Positions 41,149 through 51,808 of a stretch of DNA of 64,000 bases are shown piece after piece. The stretch is from Rhodococcus rhodnii (lineage in GTDB: Bacteria > Actinomycetota > Actinomycetes > Mycobacteriales > Pseudonocardiaceae): positions 558,001 through 622,000 of the forward strand of contig JOAA01000001.1 in the NCBI GenBank assembly GCA_000720375.1. Direction: 5' to 3'. A program made the translations under genes and the position numbers. A model generated the notes under the pieces. That model had not been told where the DNA came from and did no database searches. It saw only the letters and a list, made by a program, of their open reading frames with translations. Within the stretch, counting starts at the first letter, position 1. Every line of letters starts with the position of its first letter.

Positions 41149-42223
41149 GTCGCGCCAGCGTTTCCTTGGTCTCCCGCAGCAAATTCTCCATCACTTCAGC
41201 CACCGGACGGACTTGTGACATCCGGCCGACGATCTGGCCGACTGGCATCGAGACGACGGCCGGGTCGTTGGCCCGCTGGATTCGGTTGTGTGCCTCCGCG
41301 ACCAACAAGTTCTGCAACGGCATCGGCAACGGGTCGGGCGCGTCTTCCTCCGCCCACGCGTCCGTCCACTTCGTCTTCAGCAGCCGGGCCGGTTTGCCGG
41401 TGTAGATCCGGGTTCGGACGGTGTCGCTGGATGTCGCGCCCAGCAAGGCTTCCTGCATCGCGGACTCGCCGAGGGACTCGGTGTATTCCGCAGTGGTCAG
41501 CCAGTAGGAGCCCATCCATACGCCGTCCGCGCCCAACGCCAACGCCGCCGCGACCTGCCGGCCGGTGCCGATCCCGCCGGCCGCGAGCACTGGAACGTCA
41601 ACGGCGTCAACGATTTCCGGTACGAGTACCATGGTGGCGATCTCGCCTGTGTGGCCACCGGCCTCGTAGCCCTGCGCCACAACGATGTCCACGCCGTTGC
41701 GCACGTGGTTGCGGGCGTGCTCGGCTTTGCCCGCCAACGCGGCCACCAGGACGCCATGGTCGTGGGCGCGTTCAATGACGTCCGCAGGCGGCGAGCCGAG
41801 CGCGTTGGCGATCAGTTTGACCGGATGCTCCAGTGCAACGTCCACATGCGATCGTGCCACCGAGTGCAGCCAGCCGAGGACGCCGGCCCGCCCTTCACCC
41901 GCGAGCGGCGGGACGCCAAGGCGTTGCAACGTCCGTTCGACGAAGTCCTTGTGCCCCGGCGGGATCAGCTTGTCCAGATCGAGCGCCGCGCCCTCGGTCG
42001 GGATCTTCGCGGGCATCACCACGTCGACGCCATAGGGCTTGCCGTCGGTGTTCTCGTCCATCCAGTCGAGGACCTTGGCGAGCTCGGCCGCGTCGTTGAA
42101 CCGGACGCAGCCGAGAACACCAAGGCCGCCCGCCCGGCTGATCGCGGCGGCCACATGCTCGGATGGCGTGAAGCCGACGATCGGATACTCGATCCCCAGC
42201 GTGTCACACAGCGAAGTTCGCAC
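41135..42223 (-). CDS. Nitronate-monooxygenase-like flavoprotein
   Basis: 362 residues of the NMO/2-nitropropane dioxygenase TIM-barrel family: GIEYPIVGF start, VVAQGYEAGGHTG (FMN/substrate loop), VPVLAAGGIGTGRQVAAALALGADGVWMGS (phosphate-binding loop). GTG at 42223 overlaps the fadD19 stop by one base, so the two are coupled. IpdC (59399-60463) is a paralogue with the same fold. An enone or dienone reductase role on a steroid CoA ester is possible by analogy with IpdC, but unproven. Confidence 0.85.
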   Translation of the reverse strand: MRTSLCDTLGIEYPIVGFTPSEHVAAAISRAGGLGVLGCVRFNDAAELAKVLDWMDENTDGKPYGVDVVMPAKIPTEGAALDLDKLIPPGHKDFVERTLQRLGVPPLAGEGRAGVLGWLHSVARSHVDVALEHPVKLIANALGSPPADVIERAHDHGVLVAALAGKAEHARNHVRNGVDIVVAQGYEAGGHTGEIATMVLVPEIVDAVDVPVLAAGGIGTGRQVAAALALGADGVWMGSYWLTTAEYTESLGESAMQEALLGATSSDTVRTRIYTGKPARLLKTKWTDAWAEEDAPDPLPMPLQNLLVAEAHNRIQRANDPAVVSMPVGQIVGRMSQVRPVAEVMENLLRETKETLARLKSL

Positions 42224-43827
42224 TATTTCACCGCTACCGTCGTGTGTTCGGTGGCTTCATGTTCGTTCGCGTACGCGATGGCCCACCGGTAGTCCGGCTT
42301 TCCACTCGGCGACCGCTTGATCTCGTCGACTATCCACAAGCTGCGTGGCACCTTGTAGCCGGCGATGTCGTTGCGAGCATGGGCGTCCAGTTCGGACAGT
42401 GTGGGCGTCTTGCCTGGCCGCGGTTGCACGACTGCGGCGACGCGTTGGCCGAACCGTTCGTCCGGGACACCGATCACCAGCGCGTCGAACACGTCCGGGT
42501 GCGACTTCAAGGCGCCTTCCACCTCTTCGGGGAATACCTTCTCGCCACCGGTGTTGACGCACATGTTGCCGCGGCCGAGCAGCGTGACCGTGCCGTCTTC
42601 CTCGACCCGCGCGAAGTCGCCCGGCACCACGTAACGCTTTCCGTTGACCTCGGTGAACAACGCCTTGGTCTTGGCTTCGTCCTTGTAGTACCCCAACGGG
42701 ATGTTCCCGCCGCGGGCGAGCCTGCCGACAACACCAGGTGGCACAGGCTTGTTGTCGTCGTCGATCACGGTGTTGTCCGCGTCGATCTTGACGCGCGGTC
42801 CGCCGCGATGGTCGGCTCCCTTTTGGACGATGCTCAGTCCGGAGAACCCGGCCTCCGACGAGCCGATCGAGTCGGTGATCACCACGTTCGGCAACGCGGC
42901 CAGATACTGTTCCTTGACCGATGGCGAGAACAACGCCGCCGTGCTCGCGATCGCGACCACAGAGGACGTGTCGTACTCGCGTTCCTGCAACGCTTCGATC
43001 ATCGGCCGGGCCATCGCGTCACCGGTGATCAGAATGACTTGCGCCTTGTGCTCCTCGATCGTCCGCCAGACCTCGTGCGGCTCGAACTGGGGAATGAGAA
43101 CGACTGTGCCACCGGAGAACAGGCTCTGGAACGTCGCCCACTGCGTGGCACCGTGGATCATCGGCGGGATGGGGAACCGGACCAGGCTGAACTGCAGACC
43201 GGTGTTGGCCTGCTGCCATTCGTCCTCGATCTTGGCGCCGGTCATGAAGTCGATGCCACCGCCGAGGACACGCCACACGTCCTCGTGCCGCCACACCACA
43301 CCCTTGGGATTTCCCGTGGTGCCACCGGTGTAGAGGATGTAGGTGTCATCAGCGCTGCGCGGCGCGAAGTCCCGGTCGGGACTGCCCTGACTGAGAGCCT
43401 CCTCGTACTCGCAGCCGGAGTAGTCCAGCCCCGAGTCATCATCAACAACAATAACGTGTTCCAGTTTGTTGGTTCTTGCCGCCGCGACCTTGTCGGCGTA
43501 ACACCGCTCGTGCACCAGTGCCACCAGGTCCGCGTCCTCGAAGATGTAGCGGAGTTCGCTTGCCACGTAGCGGTAGTTGACGTTCACCGCCACGGCCCGC
43601 AGCTTGTACGCGGCCAGCATGGTCTCGACCGCTTGAATGGAGTTCCGGGAGTACACACCCACGTGTGAACCCTTGCCGACGCCCTGCGCGGCCAGATAGT
43701 GCGCGAGCCGGTTGACACGTTCCTCCAACTGGGAGTAGGTGACCCGGCGCTCGCCGCAGATCGCGGCGATCCGCTCGGGCACGACATCAACGGCGTGCTC
43801 GACGAGATCGGCGATGTTGAAGGTCAC
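42223..43827 (-). CDS. fadD19: Steroid side-chain acyl-CoA ligase, FadD19-like
   Basis: About 534 residues of the ANL superfamily. The start [21 protein letters not shown] aligns with FadD19; motifs are [12 protein letters not shown] (P-loop), [10 protein letters not shown] and [18 protein letters not shown], with the catalytic Lys in [12 protein letters not shown]. FadD19 activates the sterol side-chain carboxylate and is needed for C24-branched sterols in Rhodococcus (family knowledge). GTG 43827 is chosen; ATG 43845 would place the start inside the KstR-like site. Divergent from echA19, as in M. tuberculosis. Confidence 0.88.
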   Translation of the reverse strand: MTFNIADLVEHAVDVVPERIAAICGERRVTYSQLEERVNRLAHYLAAQGVGKGSHVGVYSRNSIQAVETMLAAYKLRAVAVNVNYRYVASELRYIFEDADLVALVHERCYADKVAAARTNKLEHVIVVDDDSGLDYSGCEYEEALSQGSPDRDFAPRSADDTYILYTGGTTGNPKGVVWRHEDVWRVLGGGIDFMTGAKIEDEWQQANTGLQFSLVRFPIPPMIHGATQWATFQSLFSGGTVVLIPQFEPHEVWRTIEEHKAQVILITGDAMARPMIEALQEREYDTSSVVAIASTAALFSPSVKEQYLAALPNVVITDSIGSSEAGFSGLSIVQKGADHRGGPRVKIDADNTVIDDDNKPVPPGVVGRLARGGNIPLGYYKDEAKTKALFTEVNGKRYVVPGDFARVEEDGTVTLLGRGNMCVNTGGEKVFPEEVEGALKSHPDVFDALVIGVPDERFGQRVAAVVQPRPGKTPTLSELDAHARNDIAGYKVPRSLWIVDEIKRSPSGKPDYRWAIAYANEHEATEHTTVAVK

Positions 43828-43837
43828 CGACCCAAAG

Positions 43838-43851
43838 TAGAACATGTTACT
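43838..43851. promoter_or_regulatory. KstR-like site in the fadD19-echA19 divergent promoter
   Basis: TAGAACATGTTACT matches TnnAACnnGTTnnA at all fixed positions but the last (T for A). It lies in the 63-base spacer between the two divergent sterol genes. Confidence 0.6.
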
Positions 43852-43890
43852 GTTCTGAACAATCCCCCGTTCCGCGCAGGAAGGAACTCG

Positions 43891-44664
43891 ATGGACTGCC
43901 TGGTCGAGCAGCAGGGGCACGTACTCATCGTGACCATGAACCGCCCGGAGGCACGCAACGCGTTGTCCGCGGAGATGATGGCGATCATGCGTTCGGCCTG
44001 GGACCAGGTCGACAGCGATGAATCGATTCGGGCGTGCGTCCTGACCGGTGCGGGCGGGGCGTTCTGCGCGGGCGCGGACCTGAAGGCGATGACATCGAAG
44101 CACCCCGGTGACACCGCGTCCGACTGGGATCTCTCGGTGATCGAGCCGTTGTTGAAAGGCCGCCGGCTGACCAAGCCGTTGATCGCGGCCGTCGAAGGCC
44201 CGGCGATCGCGGGCGGAACGGAGATCCTGCAAGCAACGGACATCCGGGTAGCCGGGGAGAGCGCCCGTTTCGGTGTTTCGGAGCCGCGTTGGGGTCTGTT
44301 CCCGCTGGGCGGGTCGGCGGTTCGCTTGCCCAGGCAGATCCCGTACACCGTCGCGTGCGATCTTCTGCTGACCGGCCGCCACATCACCGCGGCGGAGGCT
44401 TTGCGGTTCGGCTTGATCGGTCACGTGGTCCCGGACGGCCAGGCGCTCACCAAGGCTCTGGAGCTGGCGTCGTTGATCGCCGCCAACGGCCCGCTGGCTG
44501 TGCAGGCGATCCTGCGCACGATCCGGGAAACCGAGGGTATGGCGGAGAACGACGCGTTCAAGATCGACGCTCGGCTGGGCATCGAAGTCTTCCGTAGCGA
44601 GGACGCCAAGGAAGGGCCCCGGGCTTTCGCCGAGAAGCGCAAACCCGAGTTCCGCGGCCGGTAG
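43891..44664 (+). CDS. echA19: Enoyl-CoA hydratase, EchA19-like
   Basis: 257 residues of crotonase: an oxyanion-hole segment in [12 protein letters not shown], and [21 protein letters not shown], where the catalytic Glu region is found. ATG 43891 follows AGGAAGGA. It is divergent from fadD19 in the arrangement known for echA19/fadD19 in M. tuberculosis, where EchA19 hydrates steroid enoyl-CoA side chains. Its 3' end runs into a palindromic terminator. Confidence 0.85.
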   Translation: MDCLVEQQGHVLIVTMNRPEARNALSAEMMAIMRSAWDQVDSDESIRACVLTGAGGAFCAGADLKAMTSKHPGDTASDWDLSVIEPLLKGRRLTKPLIAAVEGPAIAGGTEILQATDIRVAGESARFGVSEPRWGLFPLGGSAVRLPRQIPYTVACDLLLTGRHITAAEALRFGLIGHVVPDGQALTKALELASLIAANGPLAVQAILRTIRETEGMAENDAFKIDARLGIEVFRSEDAKEGPRAFAEKRKPEFRGR

Positions 44665-44667
44665 AGC

Positions 44668-44711
44668 TCGTGAGTGTTTTGGCCGGTTAGAACCGGCCAA
44701 AACACTCACGA
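44668..44711. terminator. Palindrome, copy 2 of the dispersed family
   Basis: Perfect 21-base arms around an AG loop, identical over its whole length to the copy at 22872. It lies in the 51-base gap between convergent echA19 and the acyl-CoA ligase gene. Confidence 0.8.
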
Positions 44712-44715
44712 TCCT

Positions 44716-46233
44716 TCACCGGTACGTCGCGCGGAGCTTTCGCTTGTACAGCTTGCCGTTCGGGTCGCGCGGCAGCTCCTCGATGTAGTCGATGCTGCGC
44801 GGCAACTTGAACTTGGCCAACCGCGACCGCGCGTACTCCAGCAGCTCCTCGGTCAGCGCATCATCCGGAGTGACGCCAGGAGCGGGCTGCACGACGGCCT
44901 TGATCTCCTCGCCCCAATCGGCGTGCGGCAAACCGAAGACCGCGATGTCCGCGACCTTGGGATGCACCGCGAGCTCGCCCTCGATCTCCGCCGGATAGAT
45001 GTTCACGCCGCCCGAAATAATCATGTCGGCCTTGCGGTCGTGCAGGTACAGGTACCCGTCCTCGTCCAGATGCCCGACATCGCCCAGCGTGAACAAGTCC
45101 CCGACCCGCGCGGCCAAAGTCTTCGCCTTGTCCTTGTGGTACTCGAAAGTCGAAGCGCCCATCTTCATGTACACCAAGCCGGGTTCACCCACCGGCATGT
45201 CGTTGCCGTCGTCATCAAGCACCCGCACGACCGACCCCGGCCAAGCCTTGCCCACAGAACCCGGCTTCTGAAGCCATTCCTCGGCCGTAATCGACGTCCC
45301 GCCGCCTTCAGTCGCCGCGTAGTACTCGACGACAACCGGCCCCCACCACTCGAGCATCCGTCGTTTCGTCTCAAGAGGACACGGCGCTGCGCCGTGAATC
45401 ATCACGCGCAACGAGGAAACGTCGTAACGAGACCGCACATCCTCTGGCAACGCGAGGAGTCGATGGAACTGGGTCGGCACCATGTGGCTGTGGGTCACCC
45501 GGTGCTCCTGGATCAGCCGGAGCATCTCCTCGGGATCCCACTTCTCCATCAGCACGACCGTGTGTCCCATTTGGATCGAAATGCCCGCGAAGTTCAGCAC
45601 CGCCGTGTGGTACAGCGGCGATCCGCAGATGTGCACGTGGTCGTCGAACGGTTTGATCCCGAAGATCCCGAAGAACCACATCGACGCGGGCGGAACGTCG
45701 TCCGGATCCGCGCCGGTCAACGGACGCCGCACGCCCTTCGGACGCCCTGTCGTCCCCGACGTGTAGACCATCGGCGCGCCGGAGGTCCGGTTGTCCGGAC
45801 GCCCAGGCCCGGCGGAAGCGCCCAGCGACGACAAAGGCTGGAAGCCCGGTATGTCACCGACCGAGTACTTCGCCTCGATTCCGCTTCCGGCTTCCACCGC
45901 CATGTCGGCGAAGCGCGAGTGCGCGATGAAGACCTTGGCCCCGCTGTCCTCGATGATGTACGCGACCTCGGGCCCGACCAGGTGCCAGTTCACCGGTACG
46001 ACGTACAGCCCGGTCTGCAGCACCGCGAAGTACAGCGCCAGCAGGTCGGCCGAGTTGGGCAGCGCCATCACGACCGTGTCGCCGGGTTCCAGCCCCAACT
46101 CCTGGAACCCGCGGCCGAACCTGTTGGCTCGCGTTGCCAGCTCTTGGTAGGTCACCACGGCACCGTCCGGGTCGACGACGGCCGGATGATCGGGCAGGTC
46201 AGCGGCGATGTTCCAGAGCCCTATCGCGGTCAT
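44716..46233 (-). CDS. Acyl-CoA synthetase (AMP-forming)
   Basis: 505 residues of the ANL family: YTSGTTGRPKGV, GAAPCPLETKRRMLEWWG, YAATEGGG, GDVGHLDEDGYLYLHDRK, and LPRDPNGKLYKRKL with the catalytic Lys. It is a FadD of the medium/long-chain or steroid type, but it does not fit FadD3 or FadD17 as I remember them, so no symbol is given. A full KstR-type site lies 10 bases upstream, tying it to sterol catabolism. Confidence 0.85.
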   Translation of the reverse strand: MTAIGLWNIAADLPDHPAVVDPDGAVVTYQELATRANRFGRGFQELGLEPGDTVVMALPNSADLLALYFAVLQTGLYVVPVNWHLVGPEVAYIIEDSGAKVFIAHSRFADMAVEAGSGIEAKYSVGDIPGFQPLSSLGASAGPGRPDNRTSGAPMVYTSGTTGRPKGVRRPLTGADPDDVPPASMWFFGIFGIKPFDDHVHICGSPLYHTAVLNFAGISIQMGHTVVLMEKWDPEEMLRLIQEHRVTHSHMVPTQFHRLLALPEDVRSRYDVSSLRVMIHGAAPCPLETKRRMLEWWGPVVVEYYAATEGGGTSITAEEWLQKPGSVGKAWPGSVVRVLDDDGNDMPVGEPGLVYMKMGASTFEYHKDKAKTLAARVGDLFTLGDVGHLDEDGYLYLHDRKADMIISGGVNIYPAEIEGELAVHPKVADIAVFGLPHADWGEEIKAVVQPAPGVTPDDALTEELLEYARSRLAKFKLPRSIDYIEELPRDPNGKLYKRKLRATYR

Positions 46234-46243
46234 ACGGCAAACT

Positions 46244-46257
46244 TAGAACGTGTTACA
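46244..46257. promoter_or_regulatory. KstR-type operator before the acyl-CoA ligase gene
   Basis: TAGAACGTGTTACA is a full match to TnnAACnnGTTnnA, between the acyl-CoA ligase gene (start 46233) and the divergent DUF35 gene (start 46323). Confidence 0.75.
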
Positions 46258-46300
46258 AGTCGAGACAAGGCCTGGAGTGACCGAGGTTTGCCAGCCCAGC

Positions 46301-46314
46301 GATAACGTGTTTCA
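46301..46314. promoter_or_regulatory. Second KstR-like site, before the DUF35-ltp operon
   Basis: GATAACGTGTTTCA matches the consensus except for G at the first position. It ends 8 bases before the DUF35 GTG start. The divergent promoter thus has one box per direction. Confidence 0.55.
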
Positions 46315-46322
46315 CTTTCTGC

Positions 46323-47264
46323 GTGACCCAGCTCAGCGCACCGCTCGACGTCGAATTCGACTACACCCGGTCGCTCGGCCCGGTCCTGGGCAGATTCATG
46401 ACCGGCCTGCGGGACCGACGGATCGAAGGCATCCGCGGCGACGACGGCCGCGTGCATGTCCCGCCGGTCGAATACGACTCGATCACCGCACGCAAACTCA
46501 CCGAGTGGGTCGAGGTCGCGCCCGCGGGCACCGTCCAGACGTGGGCGTGGGTCCCGGAACCCGACGATGGCCAGCCGCTGGCGCATCCGTTCGCGTGGGC
46601 TTTGATCAAGCTCGACGGCGCCGACACCGCCATGCTGCACGCCGTCGACGTCCCCGGCCCTGAGCACATGAGCACCGGGATGCGTGTCCGGGTGCGGTGG
46701 GCGGCCGAACCGGTCGGGAGCATGCACGACATCGCGTGCTTCGAGCCCGGCGAGGCCGTGGAGACCGAGTCCACGCAAGGCGAACCGGTCACGATGCTGA
46801 CGAGTCCCGTTCGCCTGCACTACACGCACTCGGCTTCGGCGGAGGAAACGAGATATCTCAACGGCTTGCTGGAAGGGCGCTTGCTGGGGCAGCGATGCCC
46901 GAAGTGCCAGAAGGTCTACATTCCGCCACGTGGCGCGTGCCCGACCGACGGAGTGCCCACAGTGGACGAGGTCGAACTGCCGGATCGCGGCACGATCACG
47001 ACGTTCTGCATCGTCAATCTCCCGTTCCTCGGTCAGCGCATCAAACCGCCTTACGTGACCGCGTACATCCTGCTTGACGGCGCCGATATCGCCTTCCAGC
47101 ACCTGATTCTGGGGTGTGAAGCCGCCGAGGTACGGATGGGCATGCGCGTGAAAGCAGCGTGGCGGCCCCGCGAGGAATGGCAGCCGTCGCTGGCCAACAT
47201 CGACCACTTCGAACCGAGCGGTGAACCGGACGCGCCGTTCGAAACCTACTCCCAGCACCTGTGA
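46323..47264 (+). CDS. DUF35 OB-fold protein, partner of Ltp aldolases (Rv3521-like)
   Basis: 313 residues with two OB-fold/DUF35-like halves. The second has a rubredoxin-like zinc motif with three Cys, CPKCQKVYIPPRGAC, then PTD where a fourth Cys would be expected. DUF35 proteins pair with lipid-transfer-type thiolase-fold aldolases (ChsH2-Ltp2 is the known case). The order DUF35-ltp4-ltp3 matches Rv3521-Rv3522-Rv3523 of M. tuberculosis. GTG start at 46323. Confidence 0.82.
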   Translation: MTQLSAPLDVEFDYTRSLGPVLGRFMTGLRDRRIEGIRGDDGRVHVPPVEYDSITARKLTEWVEVAPAGTVQTWAWVPEPDDGQPLAHPFAWALIKLDGADTAMLHAVDVPGPEHMSTGMRVRVRWAAEPVGSMHDIACFEPGEAVETESTQGEPVTMLTSPVRLHYTHSASAEETRYLNGLLEGRLLGQRCPKCQKVYIPPRGACPTDGVPTVDEVELPDRGTITTFCIVNLPFLGQRIKPPYVTAYILLDGADIAFQHLILGCEAAEVRMGMRVKAAWRPREEWQPSLANIDHFEPSGEPDAPFETYSQHL

Positions 47265-47271
47265 GGCACCG

Positions 47272-48323
47272 GTGAGAGATGTCGCCGTAGTCGGCTTCGC
47301 CCAGGCACCCGCCGTCCGCCAGACACACGGCACCACCAACGGTGTCGAGATGCTCGTGCCGGTCTTCCACGAGGTGCTCGGCAACCTCGGCCTGTCGAAA
47401 TCAGACATAGAGTTCTGGTGCTCCGGCTCGTCGGACTACATAGCGGGCCGCGCTTTCTCGTTCATCGCGGCCGTTGACGCGATCGGCGCGTTCCCGCCGA
47501 TCAACGAGTCCCATGTGGAGGCAGACGCGGCTTGGGCGTTCTACGAGGCCTGGGTGAAGATCCAGACCGGTGAGGTGGACACCGCACTGGTGTACGGCTT
47601 CGGCAAGTCGTCAGCGGGCAAATTGCGACGCGTGATGACCATGCAACTCGACCCGTACACCGTCACTCCACTGTGGCCGGACTCGGTCAGCGTGGCCGGG
47701 TTGCAGGCACGCGCTGGTTTGGACCAAGGCAGGTGGACCGAACAACAGATGGCCGAGGTCGCGGTCCGCAGCCGGGCCGACGCGAAGTCGAATCCGTTGG
47801 CACAGCTCAAAGGCGATTACACCGTCGACGATCTACTTGGGACGCCGTATTTGGCTGACCCCCTCCGTAAACACGACTGCGCGCCGATCACAGATGGCGC
47901 CGCCGCGATTGTCTTGGCAGCCGGGGACCGAGCGCGTGAACTGTCCGACCGTCCGGCCTGGGTCACAGGCATCGCGCACCGCGTCGATTCGGCGAACCTT
48001 GGCGGACGGGATCTGACCACTTCAGCGTCCACAGTGGGCGCCGCACGGGACGCTGGTTTCGACAAAGTGGACGTTGCCGAACTGCACGCGCCGTTCACCC
48101 ACCAGGAGCTCCTGCTCCGCCAGGAACTCGGGCTCAACGGGACACGGATCAACCCGTCCGGCGGCGTGCTGTGCGGCAACCCCATGTTCGCGGCCGGGCT
48201 GATCAGGATCGGTGAGGCCGCCCGGCAAGTGAGCACCGGGCAGGCCGACCGCGCGTTGGCGCACGCCACCAGCGGTCCTGCGTTGCAACACAATCTGGTG
48301 TGCCTGATGGAGGGACGGGACTG

Positions 48324-48324
<1 letters not shown>
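47272..48324 (+). CDS. ltp4: Thiolase-fold lipid-transfer protein, Ltp4-like
   Basis: 350 residues of the SCP-x/thiolase superfamily (VAVVGFAQAPAVR start, DCAPITDGAAAIVLA, ELHAPFTHQELLLRQELGLN, NPSGGVLCGNPMFAAGL). I see no Cys where thiolases have their nucleophile (INESHVEADAAWAF), so aldol cleavage rather than thiolysis is likely, as for Ltp2. The Rhodococcus homologues are needed for C24-branched sterol side chains. GTG 47272 with GAGG 6 bases upstream. Confidence 0.83.
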
Positions 48325-49478
<1,154 letters not shown>

Positions 49479-50237
49479 CCCGCACGGTCCTCGTCACCGG
49501 CGGAACAGGTGGTCTCGGCACCGCCGTGACCGCTCGATTCCTACACGCTGGGTGGCGTGTAGTGGTGCCGTGGATCGCGCCAGGCGAGCTCCCCCGGCTA
49601 CCTAGGCACGCGATGCTCGAACTGACCGAGACGGACCTGTTCGACGACCAAGCGGTCGCCGCGTGCGTCAAGCTCGCAACCAGCCGTGAGGACGCGCCGC
49701 TGGCCGCGGTGGTCAACCTCGTCGGCGGCTTTCACAAAGCGGGCCGCGTGCACGAGACGTCGATCGACGACTTCACGGCACAGCTGCGTCTCAACCTGCG
49801 CCCCACGTACCTCGCGTGTCACCACAGCCTCCCCCACATGCTCAAGACAGGCGGGTCGATTGTGTGCGTGTCCAGCCGTGCCGCGCTCCGCCCGTTCTCC
49901 GGGGCGGCCGGCTACATCACCGCGAAGGCGGGCGTACTGGCATTGGTGGACACGCTCGCGGTCGAATACAAGTCTGAAGGTATTCGCGTGAACGCGGTGC
50001 TGCCCAGCACGATCGACACGGCGGTGAACCGCGCGAGCATGCCGAACGCCGACTTCACCCGTTGGGTACGCCCGGAAAAGATCGCCGACGTGATCCACTT
50101 CCTGTGCAGCGACGAGGCGAGCGCGATCACCGGTACGCACCTGGACGTCCCCGGCCGAGTCTGAGCACGTACGGTGCTGGACGTAGTCAGCGATACGCCT
50201 GTCCACGGACGACTCGCGACGCTCACGCCGGGATCTT

Positions 50238-51734
50238 ATGCGTATGACTCTCAGAACGTTGACCATTCTCACGGCGTTAGCCGCCGTCCTTTCCGGCGGT
50301 GCGGCGGTTGCATCCGAAGTGGACACCCGCGTGCAGACCAGCGACGGGTGGTTGGAAGGCACTGCGACTGCTGACTACCGCAGTTTTCAAGGAATCCCCT
50401 ACGCGGCACCGCCAGAGCGTTTCCGTGCCCCGCGACCGGTGCAGCCATGGCAAGGCGTTCGTGACGCGACGAAACCGGGCCAACGATGCACCCAGTCGGA
50501 TGGCGTTGGGATTGTCGGCGGGGAAGACTGTTTGTTCCTCAATGTGACGACGCCGCGTGGGGCGTCCGATCGGTTGCCTGTGTTGGTGTTCGTGCATGGC
50601 GGCGGGCTCGTGAGCGGGCTCGGCTCGGCCTGGAATCCACAGCGGATGGTCAAGCAGGGCGCCGTTGTCGTCACGCTGAACTATCGCCTTGGTGCGTTCG
50701 GGTTCCTCCACCATCCATCGCTGCACGACCCTTACACGGGCAACTTCGGGCTCGCGGACCAGCAGGCCGCCTTGCGTTGGGTGCGACGGAACATCGCCGG
50801 GTTCGGTGGCAATCCTCGTAACGTCACGCTGTGGGGCCAGTCCGGTGGTGGCGTCAGCGTCTGTTCGCAGCTGGCCGCTCCGGGCGCGCGGGGACTGTTC
50901 GACAAAGCGATCGTGCAGAGCGCGCCCTGTGGGAATGCTGTGCTTGACCGGGCGACCGCGACTGAGCGTGGACTCGACTTCGCTGCCTTTGCCGGATGCA
51001 CTTCCGAGGATTGCCTGCGCAATGCACCGGTCGAGCGTCTTGTCCGGCACTCCGATCGTGCTCAGACGTTCCGCGTGCACCGCTATGCGTCCGAAAAGCC
51101 ATGGATGCCGGTGGCGGGGACTCCTTCGCTGCCACTGCAGCCGTTGACCGCATTGCGGTTGGGGGTCGCCGCGGACGTTCCCTTGCTGCACGGCGGGACC
51201 AAGCATGAGATGCGTGCCCATGTCGCAGTCTCGTATGGCCCTAATGTCGATTACCCGATGGTTGTCCGGGACATGTTCGGCGAGGACGCTTCCAGAGTTC
51301 TGGCGGCGTACCCCGCTGGCGACTACGCGACACCTGGCTTGGCACTGGCGACGGCGTTGACCGACTACGGCGCCATGGTCGGCGCTTGCAGCCAGCTCCC
51401 CGCGCTGGACGCGGCAACTCGAGGGGCGCCGGTGTACGCCTTCGAGTTCGCGCAGCCGAGCATTCGGTCGCTCCCCGGTTTCCCACCCAGCGCGGCCCAT
51501 GGTGCGGACATGGATTACTTGCTGGATTTCCAGCCGCCGTCGTTCACTCCGGAACAGCAGGCGTTCGCGGACCGGATGATCGGCCACTGGGTGGCTTTCG
51601 CGAAGACCGGCGATCCACAGTGGCCTGGTTACGAGCGTGGCTCGTCGATCGCGCAGTCGTTGGCGATCGTTGGGTCAGGTCCCGTTGACCTGGCAACCGA
51701 ACACCGCTGCGGATTCTGGCGAACAGTGCGCTGA
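50238..51734 (+). CDS. Secreted type-B carboxylesterase
   Basis: 498 residues with a Sec signal (TLTILTALAAVLSGGAAVASE). Alpha/beta-hydrolase landmarks: oxyanion hole VFVHGGGLVSG, EDCLFLNV, nucleophile elbow GQSGGGVSV (Ser; the family usual is GESAGG), acid in HGGTKHEMR and His in SAAHGADMDYL. It is complete. Hydrolysis of an ester outside the cell, perhaps steryl or other lipid esters given its neighbours, is speculation. Confidence 0.87.
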   Translation: MRMTLRTLTILTALAAVLSGGAAVASEVDTRVQTSDGWLEGTATADYRSFQGIPYAAPPERFRAPRPVQPWQGVRDATKPGQRCTQSDGVGIVGGEDCLFLNVTTPRGASDRLPVLVFVHGGGLVSGLGSAWNPQRMVKQGAVVVTLNYRLGAFGFLHHPSLHDPYTGNFGLADQQAALRWVRRNIAGFGGNPRNVTLWGQSGGGVSVCSQLAAPGARGLFDKAIVQSAPCGNAVLDRATATERGLDFAAFAGCTSEDCLRNAPVERLVRHSDRAQTFRVHRYASEKPWMPVAGTPSLPLQPLTALRLGVAADVPLLHGGTKHEMRAHVAVSYGPNVDYPMVVRDMFGEDASRVLAAYPAGDYATPGLALATALTDYGAMVGACSQLPALDAATRGAPVYAFEFAQPSIRSLPGFPPSAAHGADMDYLLDFQPPSFTPEQQAFADRMIGHWVAFAKTGDPQWPGYERGSSIAQSLAIVGSGPVDLATEHRCGFWRTVR

Positions 51735-51739
51735 AGTCG

Positions 51740-51767
51740 TTCCGGGGGCCGCCTCCGGCCCCCGGAA
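51740..51767. terminator. Strong hairpin between esterase and CYP125 genes
   Basis: Perfect 12-bp GC-rich stem TTCCGGGGGCCG / CGGCCCCCGGAA with a 4-base loop, between convergent genes. It is unlike the conserved palindrome family in sequence. Confidence 0.75.
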
Positions 51768-51808
51768 TCCAGCGTCGGCGATTCCTAAGGGGAGCGGTGC
51801 CAGGTGGC

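Noticed and set aside
42223..44709. 828-codon frame giving FadD19 a long N-terminal extension
   Set aside because: The extension is the reverse of echA19 and palindrome copy 2; FadD19 homologues start at the VTFNIADL segment.
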